DNA of 64,000 nt, from NCBI GenBank assembly GCA_023397505.1, contig JAEWUC010000007.1, positions 372,001 through 436,000 on the forward strand, given 5' to 3'. This DNA is from Bacteroidota bacterium (lineage in GTDB: Bacteria > Bacteroidota > Ignavibacteria > Ignavibacteriales > Melioribacteraceae). Shown piece by piece: positions 24,978-35,537 of the stretch. Positions within the stretch are counted from its first letter, which is position 1, and each line of letters begins with the position of its first letter. A program made the translations under genes and the position numbers. The notes under the pieces were generated by a model. It worked only from the letters and a program-made list of their open reading frames with translations. It did not search any database and was not told where the DNA came from.

Positions 24978-26234
24978 ATGAAAGCGTTCATAATCACAAT
25001 CGGTGATGAAATATTAATTGGGCAAACTTTAAATACCAATGCGGCATATATTGGGGAACAGTTAACGAATGCAAATATTTCTGTAATCGGCTCAAGTGTT
25101 ATCCCGGATGATAAAGAATTAGTTATTTCTGAATTCGAAAGAGTTACAAAACTGAGCGATATAGTTTTGATTACCGGCGGTTTGGGCCCTACACATGATG
25201 ATGTTACAAGAGATACAATTGCTAAATTTTTCGAAACCGAGTTGGTTGTAGATAATGAAGTTCTAAATGATATTAAGAAGTTTTTTGAAATTCGAAAAAG
25301 AGAATTGACAAAGACAAATGAAGAACAAGCTCTAATTCCTAAAGTTGCAGTTGCTATTCGCAATCCTCGCGGTACAGCGCCGGGTTTTTGGATTGAACAA
25401 AAGGGAAAGATTTTTACCGCAGTACCAGGTGTTCCGTATGAAATGAAGGGTATGATGCAAGAATTTATAATGCCAAAGCTTTCCAAGATTATGGGAAAAA
25501 GAGAGAAAGTATTGTTGATAAAAAATTTATTGACAACAGGCATTCCTGAATCAACTCTTTTTGATCGGCTTGGTAATATTGAAGAATTATTAGCGGGAGC
25601 AAAACTCGCTTTCTTACCAAGTCAATATGGTGTGAAAATGCGAATCACCGTTGAAGATTTTACAAGTGAATCGGCTCAAAATCGTTTGGACGAAATTGAA
25701 CAAAAAATTCGTGCATCTGTCGGCAGATATATCTTTGGGAAAAACGATGAATCATTAGAAATGGTTGTGGCTAAGTTATTAATTGATAGGGGATTAAAGC
25801 TTTCAACTGCTGAATCATGTACAGGAGGATTGATTGCAAATAGGTTGACAAATGTAAGCGGCAGCAGTCAATATTTTGAAAGAGGGATTGTAGCATATAC
25901 AAACGCGGCAAAGGTTGAACTGCTTCATGTTGATGAGGATTCCATACTAAAAAATGGTGCCGTTAGTCTAGAAGTGGCAAGGCAAATGGCCGAAGGAGTT
26001 AAATCTATAAGCGGCTCGGATATTGGATTAGCTGTAACGGGAATCATGGGGCCTACTGGCGGTTCCGCTGCAAAACCTGTCGGGACGGTATTTATAGGAA
26101 TATGTGACGATAAAATTTGTACAGCCAAAGAATTTCATTTTGGTGATGACCGGCTTCTAAATAAAGATAGAACTTCTCAAGCTGCTATTGAAATGCTGAG
26201 GAGAAATTTGTTAAACATTTCTTATGATGATTAG
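24978..26234 (+). CDS. cinA: CinA: nicotinamide-nucleotide amidohydrolase / competence-damage protein
   Basis: A 418-residue two-domain protein. The N-terminal molybdopterin-binding-like (COG1058) domain spans about residues 1-170 (GDEILIGQTLNTNAAYIG, ITGGLGPTHDDVTRD). The C-terminal deamidase domain spans about 260-415 (STAESCTGGLIANRLTNVSG, AVTGIMGPTGG). The C-domain hydrolyses NMN to NaMN in NAD recycling; the N-domain acts on ADP-ribose or related molecules in some species. It lies just upstream of thpR-recA-recX, an arrangement resembling the cinA-recA link in Gram-positive bacteria. Confidence 0.93.
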   Translation: MKAFIITIGDEILIGQTLNTNAAYIGEQLTNANISVIGSSVIPDDKELVISEFERVTKLSDIVLITGGLGPTHDDVTRDTIAKFFETELVVDNEVLNDIKKFFEIRKRELTKTNEEQALIPKVAVAIRNPRGTAPGFWIEQKGKIFTAVPGVPYEMKGMMQEFIMPKLSKIMGKREKVLLIKNLLTTGIPESTLFDRLGNIEELLAGAKLAFLPSQYGVKMRITVEDFTSESAQNRLDEIEQKIRASVGRYIFGKNDESLEMVVAKLLIDRGLKLSTAESCTGGLIANRLTNVSGSSQYFERGIVAYTNAAKVELLHVDEDSILKNGAVSLEVARQMAEGVKSISGSDIGLAVTGIMGPTGGSAAKPVGTVFIGICDDKICTAKEFHFGDDRLLNKDRTSQAAIEMLRRNLLNISYDD

Positions 26235-26784
26235 AACTTTTATTGCATTAGAATTGCCGGATGAGTTAAAGGAAAAACTGGTTGAAATTCGTAATGACTT
26301 TTACCATGATGACGGAAAGGTTAGATGGGAGGCAAAAAATAAATTACATCTTACATTTAAATTTCTTGGTGATACCGACGAGTCTGAAATTGTTACAATC
26401 TGGGAAGAAGTGTTAAAAATACTAGAACAATTTAAACCATTTTCGATGACTTTTAATGGATTTGGAATTTTCAAGCGTGATGGGCAGCCAAGAATTTTTT
26501 GGGCTGGCTTCAAAGAAAACAAAGTATTAGAAAATTTAGTAAATGAAATTGACAACAAATGCTCGAAGTATGGATTTCCTATCGAGAAAAGAAAGTTTAG
26601 TCCACATTTAACATTGTTGAGAATTAAAGGTTACGAAAAAATTGATCTGATTTATAAAATAGTAAATACTAAATTTGAACCAATTAATTTTATAGCTAAT
26701 ACAATTACATTTTATAAAAGCGAATTGAAACCTTCGGGGTCTGAATACGCTGTGTTAAAACAAATTTTATTAAATAAGGAGTAA
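26224..26784 (+). CDS. thpR: RNA 2',3'-cyclic 3'-phosphodiesterase (2H phosphoesterase)
   Basis: A 186-residue 2H-family protein with both catalytic HxT motifs: HLTFKF (about residues 40-45) and HLTLLR (about 125-130). It opens with RTFIALELP, typical of ThpR/LigT. The family opens cyclic phosphates on RNA ends and was first known for tRNA half ligation in vitro. It overlaps cinA by 11 bases and ends 5 bases before recA, so it is in the recA transcript. Confidence 0.9.
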   Translation: MMIRTFIALELPDELKEKLVEIRNDFYHDDGKVRWEAKNKLHLTFKFLGDTDESEIVTIWEEVLKILEQFKPFSMTFNGFGIFKRDGQPRIFWAGFKENKVLENLVNEIDNKCSKYGFPIEKRKFSPHLTLLRIKGYEKIDLIYKIVNTKFEPINFIANTITFYKSELKPSGSEYAVLKQILLNKE

Positions 26785-26789
26785 AAAAA

Positions 26790-27839
26790 ATGTCGAACGA
26801 TAGAGATGCGCGTATTAAAATTTTGGAAGATACAATTTCCGGTATAGAAAAAACTTACGGTAAAGGAACAATAATGAAACTTGGTGACGGTGTAATTAAT
26901 CCCGTAGAATCAATACCAACAGGTTCATTATCGCTTGATTATGCATTGGGAATAGGTGGTGTTCCGCGCGGGAGAATTGTTGAAATCTACGGTCCGGAAT
27001 CTTCAGGAAAAACTACAGTTTGTCTTCACATCATTGCAGAAGCACAAAAAAGAGGCGGGCTTGCAGCTTTTATTGATGCCGAACACGCAATGGATTTAAA
27101 TTATGCTAAGAAACTAGGTGTAGATGCCACAAATCTTTTGCTGTCTCAACCGGATTTTGGTGAACAAGGTCTAGAAATAGTTGATACATTAATTCGTAGT
27201 AACGCACTCGATGTAATCGTAATCGATTCGGTAGCTGCATTAGTTCCTCGTTCTGAAATTGAAGGCGATATGGGCGATCCTCAAATGGCAATGCAGGCGC
27301 GTTTAATGTCGCAAGCTTTACGCAAAATTACCGGTGCCATCAGTAAGTCAAAAACTTGTGTCATTTTTACAAACCAATTGAGAAGTAAAATCGGTGTAAT
27401 GTTCGGAAATCCGGAAACAACAACAGGCGGCAACGCTCTTAAATTTTATGCTTCTGTTAGATTGGATATAAGAAGAATCGCCGCGATTAAAGACGGCCAA
27501 AACGTAATTGGTAACAGAACAAAAGTGAAAATCGTTAAAAGTAAAGTTGCACCGCCGTTCAAGGAAATAGAATTTGATATTCTCTATAATGAAGGTATTA
27601 GTAAAGCCGGTGATTTGATTGATCTTGCAACAGATAAGAATATTTTGAAAAAAAGCGGTGCTTGGTTTACTTATAGAGAAGATCGTTTCCAGGGACGTGA
27701 ACAACTTAAACAAAAAATGCTTGAAGATGCAGAACTATTTGCTGCTCTCGAAAAAGAAGTTAAAGAATCTCTCGGAATGATTAAAGAAGAACCTAAACAA
27801 GTAAAAGAAGAAACCGAAGCTAAGCCCAAGAAAAAATAA
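26790..27839 (+). CDS. recA: Recombinase RecA
   Basis: A 349-residue DNA-strand-exchange ATPase. Walker A is GPESSGKTT, Walker B is [10 protein letters not shown], and [14 protein letters not shown] and the loop regions follow the bacterial RecA pattern closely. The C-terminus is charged ([17 protein letters not shown]), as is usual. GGAG sits upstream of the ATG. recX follows after two bases. No LexA box was recognised upstream; expression probably comes from the cinA/thpR transcript or an unseen promoter. Confidence 0.97.
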   Translation: MSNDRDARIKILEDTISGIEKTYGKGTIMKLGDGVINPVESIPTGSLSLDYALGIGGVPRGRIVEIYGPESSGKTTVCLHIIAEAQKRGGLAAFIDAEHAMDLNYAKKLGVDATNLLLSQPDFGEQGLEIVDTLIRSNALDVIVIDSVAALVPRSEIEGDMGDPQMAMQARLMSQALRKITGAISKSKTCVIFTNQLRSKIGVMFGNPETTTGGNALKFYASVRLDIRRIAAIKDGQNVIGNRTKVKIVKSKVAPPFKEIEFDILYNEGISKAGDLIDLATDKNILKKSGAWFTYREDRFQGREQLKQKMLEDAELFAALEKEVKESLGMIKEEPKQVKEETEAKPKKK

Positions 27840-27841
27840 AA

Positions 27842-28483
27842 ATGATTATTTCTTCTATTCAAAAAAGAAGAAACGGTGTCGAAATTATTTTTGATGATTT
27901 TTCAAAGATAAGAATTGATTATAGAGTTGTTGTTGATAACGGACTTCGCAAAAACGACAATATTAGCGAAGAACAAAAAAATAAATTGTTAGTCCAAACG
28001 GAAAAGCTGAAGTTAAAAGATTCAGCTTTTCGTTTATTGAGCATGCGGCGTCATTCTAAATTTGAACTATCTCAAAAATTAATCCGTAAAGGTTTCGAGA
28101 AAGTAGAAGTTCATTCCATGCTTGATGAATTATCTTCTAAAGGATATTTAAACGATATAGATTTTGCACATGCATATGTGGAAGAAAGATTGGCAAAGAA
28201 GAAGGTTGGTATTAATAAAATAAGGGCGGAGCTGATTTCAAAGGGACTTGATAAAAGCATAATTGTTAATATTTTATCAATGATAGATTACTCAATCTCC
28301 GAAGAAACAGCTTTGAAACTTGCAGAAAAAAAATTGCTCTCTTTAAGAAGAAAAGAAAACAATAAACGCAAAATCACTCAAAAAGTTTCTGCTTTTCTTT
28401 TTACAAAAGGTTTTGAACCTGAAATGATTAGAAAAATTACCGGTAAGTTAAATTTGGATATAAATGAATATGAAGATTTGTGA
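27842..28483 (+). CDS. recX: Regulatory protein RecX
   Basis: A 213-residue, basic, helix-rich protein. The repeated three-helix RecX modules are visible (AFRLLSMRRHSKFELSQKLIRKGF, then GYLNDIDFAHAYVEERL). RecX inhibits RecA filaments. It lies two bases after recA, the classical arrangement. The first 50 residues are less conserved. Confidence 0.9.
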   Translation: MIISSIQKRRNGVEIIFDDFSKIRIDYRVVVDNGLRKNDNISEEQKNKLLVQTEKLKLKDSAFRLLSMRRHSKFELSQKLIRKGFEKVEVHSMLDELSSKGYLNDIDFAHAYVEERLAKKKVGINKIRAELISKGLDKSIIVNILSMIDYSISEETALKLAEKKLLSLRRKENNKRKITQKVSAFLFTKGFEPEMIRKITGKLNLDINEYEDL

Positions 28484-28532
28484 GGATTGTAAGTTTTATC
28501 TATCTTTGAAAGCAAAATTTTGAAAAGTTTGC

Positions 28533-29702
28533 ATGCATAAATTCTTGGGCGTAGATTATTTCGATGTAGAAAGTCTGTTAAACGAAGATGAAATAATGGT
28601 GTGCAACTCTGTCCGTGAGTTTGTTGACTTCGAAATCATACCTACAATTGATAAACATTACCGCGAAGATAAATTCCCTATTGAGATTGTTCCTAAATTA
28701 GCTAAGATGGGACTATTTGGTATTACGCTTCCTCAGAAATACGGCTGTGCGGAAATGAATAATGTTGCCTACGGTTTGGTTATGCAGGAACTTGAAAGAG
28801 GGGATAGTGGAATTAGAAGCTTTGTCTCTGTGCAAAGTTCTCTTGTTATGTATCCGATTTTTACTTTTGGAAGTGAAGAACATAAAAATTACTGGCTGCC
28901 CAAATTAGCAAGCGGGGAAAAAATTGGATGTTTCGGTTTAACAGAACCCGATTTCGGCTCTAACCCCGGCGGCATGATTACACGAGCCGAAAAAGTTAGC
29001 GGTGGATATAAAATTAACGGCGCTAAAATGTGGATTACGAACGGTTCTATTGCTGATGTTGCTGTCGTTTGGGCAAAACTTGACGGCGAAATAAAAGGTT
29101 TCATTGTTGAAAAAGGGACAGAAGGATTTACTGCCCCAGAAATGAAAGGAAAACATTCTTTACGCGCTTCGGTAACTTCCGAATTAATTTTTCAAGATGT
29201 ATTTATTCCAGAAAAAAATATTTTACCGGGAAGCGGGGGACTAAAATCACCTTTGATGTGTTTGAACCAGGCACGATACGGAATAGCTTGGGGAGTTGTA
29301 GGTGCAATGATGGGATGTTATGAAACTGCTTTAAATTATGCTAAATCGCGAATTCAATTTTCAAAACCAATAGCGGCGTATCAGTTAACACAAGAAAAAT
29401 TAGTTTTCATTATTACAGAGATTACAAAATCACAATTAATGAATTTACAGTTGGGAAGATTAAAAGATAAAGACAAAGTGAAACACACCCAGATATCGAT
29501 GGCTAAAAGGAATAACTGTGAGAAAGCTTTGGAGATTGCCCGGATGTCGCGGGAAATTCTCGGCGCAAACGGAATTTTAGATGAATACCCGGTAATGCGT
29601 CACGCGGCAAATCTTGAATCCGTTAAAACTTATGAAGGCACACACGAGATGCACACTCTAATTGTTGGTGAAGATATAACGGGTTTTTCTGCGTTTGAAT
29701 AA
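28533..29702 (+). CDS. Acyl-CoA dehydrogenase, glutaryl-CoA dehydrogenase-like
   Basis: A 389-residue FAD flavoenzyme. It shows CFGLTEPDFGSNPGGM (FAD/substrate loop), KMWITNGSIADVAVVWAK, and YEGTHEMH near the C-terminus, the position of the catalytic glutamate in glutaryl-CoA dehydrogenases. The N-terminus DYFDVESLLNEDEIMV and the SIRSFVSVQSSL-like stretch (GDSGIRSFVSVQSSLVM) also favour the glutaryl/short-chain group. It oxidises an acyl-CoA and passes electrons to ETF. No degradation genes adjoin, so the substrate is uncertain. A terminator follows at 29707-29730. Confidence 0.88.
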   Translation: MHKFLGVDYFDVESLLNEDEIMVCNSVREFVDFEIIPTIDKHYREDKFPIEIVPKLAKMGLFGITLPQKYGCAEMNNVAYGLVMQELERGDSGIRSFVSVQSSLVMYPIFTFGSEEHKNYWLPKLASGEKIGCFGLTEPDFGSNPGGMITRAEKVSGGYKINGAKMWITNGSIADVAVVWAKLDGEIKGFIVEKGTEGFTAPEMKGKHSLRASVTSELIFQDVFIPEKNILPGSGGLKSPLMCLNQARYGIAWGVVGAMMGCYETALNYAKSRIQFSKPIAAYQLTQEKLVFIITEITKSQLMNLQLGRLKDKDKVKHTQISMAKRNNCEKALEIARMSREILGANGILDEYPVMRHAANLESVKTYEGTHEMHTLIVGEDITGFSAFE

Positions 29703-29706
29703 ACTG

Positions 29707-29730
29707 AGACCACCTTGTGTGGTCTTTTTT
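29707..29730 (+). terminator. Rho-independent terminator after the acyl-CoA dehydrogenase
   Basis: AGACCAC, loop CTTGT, GTGGTCT, then a T run. It ends 22 bases before guaB. Confidence 0.85.
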
Positions 29731-29751
29731 GTAATATAAAAAGGGGATTAT

Positions 29752-31230
29752 ATGAAAAATTCCAAAATTGATTTTGAAGGTTTGACATTTGACGATATAC
29801 TGCTTGTCCCATCAAAATCATCGGTACTGCCGAGAGAAACAAATATTTCGTCTTACCTTACGCGCGAAATAAAATTAAACGTTCCTTTTCTTTCTGCGGC
29901 AATGGACACGGTAACTGAATCGCAGATGGCAATTGCTATGGCAGGTCAAGGCGGCATAGGAATCATTCACAAAAATATGTCGATTGAAAAACAAGCAGAT
30001 GAAGTTGATAAAGTAAAACGCTCCGAAAGCGGAATGATTCATAAACCTATTGTTGTTTCACCTGACAAAACAATTTTCGAGGCCGAACAGTTGATGTCGA
30101 AATACCACATCTCTGGAATTCCGGTTGTTGATGTAAATGGGAAGTTGATTGGCATCTTAACAAATAGAGATTTACGTTTTGAGCCGAACAGAAAGTTGCC
30201 TGTAAGCCAATTAATGACAAAAGATAATTTAATTAGCGCGCCGGTTGGTACAACACTCGAAACGGCAGAAAGAATATTGCACAAACACAGGATTGAAAAA
30301 TTACCTGTAGTTGATAAGAATGGAATTCTTAAAGGACTTATTACTTATAAAGATATTATGAAGAAGAAAAAATTTCCGGATGCATGCAAAGATGAATTGG
30401 GGAGATTGCGTGTCGGCGCGGCAGTTGGGGTTTCCAAAGATACAATGGAAAGGGTAGAAGCACTTGTTGCAGCTTATGCAGATGTGATTGTTGTGGATAC
30501 TGCCCACGGTCATTCCGAAGGTGTTTTAAAAACATTAAGAGCAATCAGAAAAAAATACCGCGATCTTCAGCTTATCGCGGGCAACATTGTTACAAAAGAG
30601 GCGGCTCTCGAATTGGTGGCATGCGGTGTTGATGCTGTAAAAGTTGGAATTGGTGCCGGTTCAATTTGTACGACTCGTGTAATTGCCGGAGTTGGTGTTC
30701 CGCAAATAAGTGCAATTATAAATGTTTCTGCTGCATTAAAATCTAAAAAGATTCCTGTTATTGCTGATGGCGGAATTAAGCAAACTGGCGATGTACCGAA
30801 AGCAATAGCATCGGGCGCCGATACTGTGATGATGGGCGGAATGCTCGCAGGCTGCGATGAAAGTCCCGGTGAAAAAGTTTTATTCGAAGGAAGAAGTTTT
30901 AAAGTTTACCGTGGTATGGGTTCGCTCAGTGCTATGAAACAAGGAAGCAGCGATAGGTATTTTCAGGATATGGAATCGGACATAAAAAAACTTGTGCCGG
31001 AAGGAATTGAAGGACGCGTACCTTATAAAGGCCATGTTTCCGATACAGTTTATCAATTTATCGGCGGATTACGTGCGGCAATGGGATACTGCGGCGTAAA
31101 AAATATTGAACAATTGAAAACAAAGACTAAATTTGTGAAGATAACTTCGGCGAGTTTGCGCGAAAGTCATCCTCACGATGTTATTATTACTGAAGAAGCG
31201 CCGAATTATCAAATGGGTCAAAAATTATAA
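29752..31230 (+). CDS. guaB: Inosine-5'-monophosphate dehydrogenase
   Basis: A 492-residue enzyme for the first committed step to GMP (IMP to XMP). A TIM barrel is interrupted by two CBS domains (about residues 95-210). The catalytic loop is GAGSICTTR, with Cys306 as nucleophile. The N-terminus [16 protein letters not shown] and the flap GMGSLSAMK also match. GGGG upstream of the ATG is the likely ribosome-binding site. Confidence 0.96.
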   Translation: MKNSKIDFEGLTFDDILLVPSKSSVLPRETNISSYLTREIKLNVPFLSAAMDTVTESQMAIAMAGQGGIGIIHKNMSIEKQADEVDKVKRSESGMIHKPIVVSPDKTIFEAEQLMSKYHISGIPVVDVNGKLIGILTNRDLRFEPNRKLPVSQLMTKDNLISAPVGTTLETAERILHKHRIEKLPVVDKNGILKGLITYKDIMKKKKFPDACKDELGRLRVGAAVGVSKDTMERVEALVAAYADVIVVDTAHGHSEGVLKTLRAIRKKYRDLQLIAGNIVTKEAALELVACGVDAVKVGIGAGSICTTRVIAGVGVPQISAIINVSAALKSKKIPVIADGGIKQTGDVPKAIASGADTVMMGGMLAGCDESPGEKVLFEGRSFKVYRGMGSLSAMKQGSSDRYFQDMESDIKKLVPEGIEGRVPYKGHVSDTVYQFIGGLRAAMGYCGVKNIEQLKTKTKFVKITSASLRESHPHDVIITEEAPNYQMGQKL

Positions 31231-31254
31231 TCAATCATAAATCCTAATACTGAC

Positions 31255-32535
31255 ATGTTCAAAGTACTCGTTATTGCTTATTATTATCCTCCTATGGGTC
31301 TCAGCGGCGTACAGCGCACGTTGAAATTTACAAAGTATATGAAGCGGTTCAATTGGGAACCGACGGTTATTACAGCTGGTAATGTCGCTTATTTTGCGCA
31401 CGATCTGGATATGCTTCGCGAAGCTGAAGAAGCCGGTGTTCGAATTATTCGTACAGAAGCTTATGATCTTAATTCTATGATCGGAAAAAAGTACGGCACT
31501 GTAAATATGCCGAAAGAGTATTTGCGAAAATTATATTCTAAATTCTCCAAAACATTTTTTATCCCAGATAACAAAAAATCGTGGGCAAAAAAAGCATATA
31601 ATACCGCACGTGAATTGTTACAAAAAGAAAATTTTGATATCATTTATGTTACAATTCCTCCTTATTCAAGTTTTATGTATGCGGCTATGTTAAAGAAAGA
31701 ATTTAACATCCCTTTATTTGTTGATTACCGCGATTTATGGTTTGGGAATCATTTTGCATATTATCCGACTCCTTATCACAGAACACGCCATAAAAAATTG
31801 GAATACGAAGCTTTACGGGCATCGGATAAAGTTATTGTGATAAACAGAAAAATAAAAGAAAAACTTCTAGTTACTTATCCTTTCCTAACTTTTGATGATA
31901 TTATGATTATTCCGCATGGTTATGACCCGGAAGATTTTCAAGTTGATTATACGCCTAAAACCGGTACAACTAAAATGCGGTTGACATATTCAGGTATATT
32001 TTATGAAAGTGTAACTCCCAAATATCTTTTGCAGGCATTTAAAGAAATATCTGTTGAAAGGCCTGACATTGCGGCAAATATTGAACTTGAATTTATAGGT
32101 CATCTCCGCGATGAAAACAAGAAACTAATAATCGATTTGGGATTGAATGAATTTGTACGCGATTACGGTTATATGGAGCATATTGAAAGCGTTAAGAAAT
32201 TAAGAGCAGCGGATGTTCTTTGGATGATGATTGGCAATCAGCCAAACGCCGATACAATTTCCACAAGTAAACTTTTTGAATATTTTGGAACTCATAAACC
32301 AGTACTTGGTTGTGTACCGGATGGCGCAGCTTCAAATGCTTTAAAAGAATACGGCGCTTCATTTGTGTGCGGGCCGGAAGATATAAACGCCATAAAAAAT
32401 AAAATAATTGAAATACATAACCTGTTTATTTCCAAAAACTTACCTTTACCGAATGAAGAATTTGTTGCCAAGCACGACAGGATTGCATTAACAGAGCAAT
32501 TAACAACGGCGTTTCAATTTTACTTAAAGGCATAA
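31255..32535 (+). CDS. Glycosyltransferase, group 1 / GT4-like
   Basis: A 426-residue GT-B protein. It opens VLVIAYYYPPMGLSGVQRTLKFTKYM, the acceptor-domain start of GT4 enzymes that carry YYPP and a glycine loop. A C-terminal donor domain shows IPHGYDPEDF, LTYSGIFYE, and ISTSKLFEYFGTHKPVLG with the EX7E-type glutamate region. Such enzymes transfer sugars to cell-surface polymers. It is a lone glycosyltransferase between guaB and purD, one base from purD, with no other polysaccharide genes nearby, so donor and acceptor are unknown. Confidence 0.82.
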   Translation: MFKVLVIAYYYPPMGLSGVQRTLKFTKYMKRFNWEPTVITAGNVAYFAHDLDMLREAEEAGVRIIRTEAYDLNSMIGKKYGTVNMPKEYLRKLYSKFSKTFFIPDNKKSWAKKAYNTARELLQKENFDIIYVTIPPYSSFMYAAMLKKEFNIPLFVDYRDLWFGNHFAYYPTPYHRTRHKKLEYEALRASDKVIVINRKIKEKLLVTYPFLTFDDIMIIPHGYDPEDFQVDYTPKTGTTKMRLTYSGIFYESVTPKYLLQAFKEISVERPDIAANIELEFIGHLRDENKKLIIDLGLNEFVRDYGYMEHIESVKKLRAADVLWMMIGNQPNADTISTSKLFEYFGTHKPVLGCVPDGAASNALKEYGASFVCGPEDINAIKNKIIEIHNLFISKNLPLPNEEFVAKHDRIALTEQLTTAFQFYLKA

Positions 32536-32536
32536 A

Positions 32537-33817
32537 ATGAATGTAGCTTTAATCGGTTCAGGCGGAAGAGAACATGCCCTTGCTTTAAAAATTTCCGAAA
32601 GTAAACTTTTGGATAAACTGTACATAATTCCAGGCAACCCGGGCACAAAAAATCTCGGTACAAATATTTCCATAGATGTTAATAATCATGAAGAAGTAAT
32701 CCAATTTTGCCGAAAGAATAAAATTGATTTAGTTGTGATTGGTCCGGAGCAACCTCTTGTTGACGGATTAACTGATGATTTAATAGAGAATAGTTTTAAG
32801 GTTTTCGGTCCCTCAAAAAGCGCCGCACGATTGGAAGGTGAAAAATCCTTTTCGAAAGATATAATGAAAGAAGCAGGTATCCCTACCGCAGCTTATGAAG
32901 TTTTTGAGAAAGACAATTATGATGATGCAGTAAGTTATTTAAAAAATTCTAAAATGCCTGTCGTTATTAAAGCAGACGGATTAGCAGCCGGAAAAGGAGT
33001 AGTAATTGCCAATAATTTTAGCGAAGCAAAATCGGCAATTGATGATTGTTTCCTGAATTCAGCTTTCGGCAATTCCGGCGATAAAGTTGTGATTGAAGAA
33101 TTTATGACTGGGCAGGAAGCTTCAATCTTTGCGATTACCGACGGAATAAATTTTATTTTACTTCCGGCAGCACAGGACCATAAAAGAATCGGCGACGGCG
33201 ATACCGGTAAAAATACAGGCGGCATGGGAGCTTATGCGCCGACTCCTTTTGTAACGGAAGAAATTATGAAACAAACGGCTGAAAAAATTGTTGAGCCGAC
33301 TTTACGGATAATGCGGGGGAAAGGTTTTACCTATTCCGGTTGCTTGTATTGCGGATTGATGCTGACTAACGAAGGACCGAAAGTAGTTGAATATAATTGC
33401 CGTTTTGGAGATCCTGAAACACAAGTTGTTTTACCTTTGCTTGAAGGTGATTTTCTTGAATTATTATATTCTTCAGCTTCGGGTTCGTTAAAAAAGGATG
33501 CTGTTCAATATAGCGGCGGAGCATCGGTTGTAGTTGTTGCCGCATCGAAGGGTTATCCAGATAAATACGAAAAGGGAAAAGAAATATTTGGATTGGATGA
33601 GGCAGACAATAAAGAGATTATAATTTATCAAGCTGGTACAAAGGAAGAAGATGGTAGTATTTTAACAAATGGCGGACGCGTTCTTGGCATTGCTTCGGTG
33701 ATAAAAGAAAATAACTTAAGTTTAGCAAAACAAAAGGTTTACGAATTTCTTCCCAAAGTTTCTTTCGATGGAATTTACTATCGAAAAGATATTTCTGATA
33801 AAGCTTTATTAAAATAA
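32537..33817 (+). CDS. purD: Phosphoribosylamine-glycine ligase
   Basis: A 426-residue ATP-grasp enzyme, the second step of purine synthesis. Motifs are IGSGGREHALALK at the N-terminus, VIGPEQPLVDGL, VIKADGLAAGKGV (ATP loop) and NCRFGDPETQVVLPLL. It starts one base after the upstream glycosyltransferase stop. It converges on the HIT gene 14 bases away. Confidence 0.95.
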   Translation: MNVALIGSGGREHALALKISESKLLDKLYIIPGNPGTKNLGTNISIDVNNHEEVIQFCRKNKIDLVVIGPEQPLVDGLTDDLIENSFKVFGPSKSAARLEGEKSFSKDIMKEAGIPTAAYEVFEKDNYDDAVSYLKNSKMPVVIKADGLAAGKGVVIANNFSEAKSAIDDCFLNSAFGNSGDKVVIEEFMTGQEASIFAITDGINFILLPAAQDHKRIGDGDTGKNTGGMGAYAPTPFVTEEIMKQTAEKIVEPTLRIMRGKGFTYSGCLYCGLMLTNEGPKVVEYNCRFGDPETQVVLPLLEGDFLELLYSSASGSLKKDAVQYSGGASVVVVAASKGYPDKYEKGKEIFGLDEADNKEIIIYQAGTKEEDGSILTNGGRVLGIASVIKENNLSLAKQKVYEFLPKVSFDGIYYRKDISDKALLK

Positions 33818-33831
33818 TTTTTACAACTTGA

Positions 33832-34182
33832 TTATCCTGGAGGCCACATCATTGGCCTTCCGCCGAGCAAATGCAGATGTAAGTGATAAACTTCCTGTCC
33901 TGCGTTTGCACCGCAATTAAAGACAAGTCTAAATCCGTCTTCGCTAATACCAAAATCCTTGGCAATTTTGTTTGCCGCATCAATCATTTCGCCAAGCAGA
34001 GAAGAATGTTTTGTAGAATTCAAATCCATAACAGTCGGTATTTCTGTGTCTTTTGGAATAATTAGTACATGCACCGGCGCCTGCGGATTTATGTCTTTGA
34101 ATGCAAGTACTTTGTCGTTCTCAAAAACAATATCAGCCGGAATTTCTTTACGGATAATTTTTGCGAAAATGGTCTCTCCCAT
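33832..34182 (-). CDS. HIT-family hydrolase (HinT-like)
   Basis: A 116-residue histidine-triad protein. It has FAKIIRKEIPADIVFENDKVLAF at the N-terminus, NCGANAGQEVYHLHLHLLGG (HxHxH active site) and a C-terminal WPPG close to the HinT tail. HinT enzymes hydrolyse adenosine phosphoramidates. It lies two bases after the response-regulator gene, so is probably co-transcribed. Confidence 0.92.
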   Translation of the reverse strand: MGETIFAKIIRKEIPADIVFENDKVLAFKDINPQAPVHVLIIPKDTEIPTVMDLNSTKHSSLLGEMIDAANKIAKDFGISEDGFRLVFNCGANAGQEVYHLHLHLLGGRPMMWPPG

Positions 34183-34184
34183 AA

Positions 34185-35537
34185 CTATCCTTTTTCTATT
34201 TCATATTTTTTTAATTTATTATACAAATGACTTCTTTGAATGCCGAGGATATCAGCAGTTTTGCTAATGTTCCATCCGTTTGCCTGAAGCTGCTTTTGTA
34301 TAAATGCTTTCTCGGCTTTCTCTTTGAACTCCTGGAATGAATTTGATACGCTTAAAATATCGTCAACATTTGAACCCGCGGCAGGAATGAATGAATTAAT
34401 TTCTTTTTCGGTAATGTTCTGCTGAGGGATCATAATAACTATGCGCTCTATAAAATTTCTTAACTCTCGTATGTTTCCTTTCCATGCAAAACTTTGAAGT
34501 ACTTTAATTGCGCCGTCGGAATATATTTTTTGCGGGAATTTATTTTTTTCGCACAGCATTTTGGAAAAATGTTCAACAAGCAGGGGAATATCATCTTTAC
34601 GTTCACGCAACGGCGGAACGTGGATAGGAATAACATTCAACCTGTGGAATAAATCCTCGCGGAAATTTCCTTTTTCAATTTCTGTCTGCAAATCTTTATT
34701 TGTTGCCGAGATTAATCTTACATCAACTTCAATTTTAGAAGCACCGCCTACTCTTTCAATTCTTCCTTCTTCAACCGCACGTAATACTTTTGCTTGGGCT
34801 TGCAGACTCATATCGCCGATTTCATCTAAAAATAAATTCCCGCCGTCGGCTAATTCAAACTTTCCGATTCTTTGTTTTATTGCCCCGGTGAATGCACCCT
34901 TTTCGTGTCCGAATAATTCCGATTCAATCAGTTCATGCGGTATCGCAGCGCAGTTTACTTCAATTAATTCTTTTCCGCTTCTGTTGCTTTGTTTGTGAAT
35001 TTCCTGCGCTACTAATTCTTTACCTGTTCCGTTTTCCCCGGTAATTAAAACGCGTGCATCGGTTTTTGCAACTCTTGAAATGGTATCTAAAATAGCCTGT
35101 ACAATAGAACTTTTTCCAATTATAACTTCGTTAACAGATAATTCCTTTTTGAGTTTTTTGTTTTCTTTTAATAATGAAGTTTGTTCAACTGCGTTGCGCA
35201 CGCTAATTAATAATTTTTCCCGGTCGATTGGTTTTTCCAAAAAATCGAACGCGCCGAGTTTTGTAGCTTTAATAGCGTTTTCAATGCTTCCGTGCGCTGA
35301 AATCATCACAACTTTTAATTCATAATTATTATCCTTCAGCCAATTCAAAACTTCGAAACCTGTTTTGCCCGGCATCTGAATATCCAATAATAAAGCGTCG
35401 AAACTTCCGTACTCAATTTTCTGCAAACCCTTGTTTGAGTCGGTTGTGTAATCCACAGAATAGTCCTCGTACTCAAGGATCATTTTAATGCTTTCGCAAA
35501 TCTCTTTTTCGTCATCGATAACAAGAATTGATTTCAT
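34185..35537 (-). CDS. Sigma-54-dependent response regulator (NtrC family)
   Basis: A 450-residue three-domain protein. The receiver domain spans about residues 1-120, with phospho-acceptor Asp52 (LLLDIQMPG) and the acidic pair DDE at the start. The AAA+ domain has Walker A GENGTGKE and the sigma-54 contact motif GAFTGA. A Fis-type helix-turn-helix ends the protein (GIQRSHLYNKLKKY). It activates sigma-54 promoters when phosphorylated. No histidine kinase is in the window. It overlaps the unknown exported protein upstream by one base. Confidence 0.94.
   Translation of the reverse strand: MKSILVIDDEKEICESIKMILEYEDYSVDYTTDSNKGLQKIEYGSFDALLLDIQMPGKTGFEVLNWLKDNNYELKVVMISAHGSIENAIKATKLGAFDFLEKPIDREKLLISVRNAVEQTSLLKENKKLKKELSVNEVIIGKSSIVQAILDTISRVAKTDARVLITGENGTGKELVAQEIHKQSNRSGKELIEVNCAAIPHELIESELFGHEKGAFTGAIKQRIGKFELADGGNLFLDEIGDMSLQAQAKVLRAVEEGRIERVGGASKIEVDVRLISATNKDLQTEIEKGNFREDLFHRLNVIPIHVPPLRERKDDIPLLVEHFSKMLCEKNKFPQKIYSDGAIKVLQSFAWKGNIRELRNFIERIVIMIPQQNITEKEINSFIPAAGSNVDDILSVSNSFQEFKEKAEKAFIQKQLQANGWNISKTADILGIQRSHLYNKLKKYEIEKG

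Noticed and set aside
24959..25543. Long minus-strand ORF (194 codons)
   Set aside because: It lies entirely opposite cinA, whose protein is clearly conserved.
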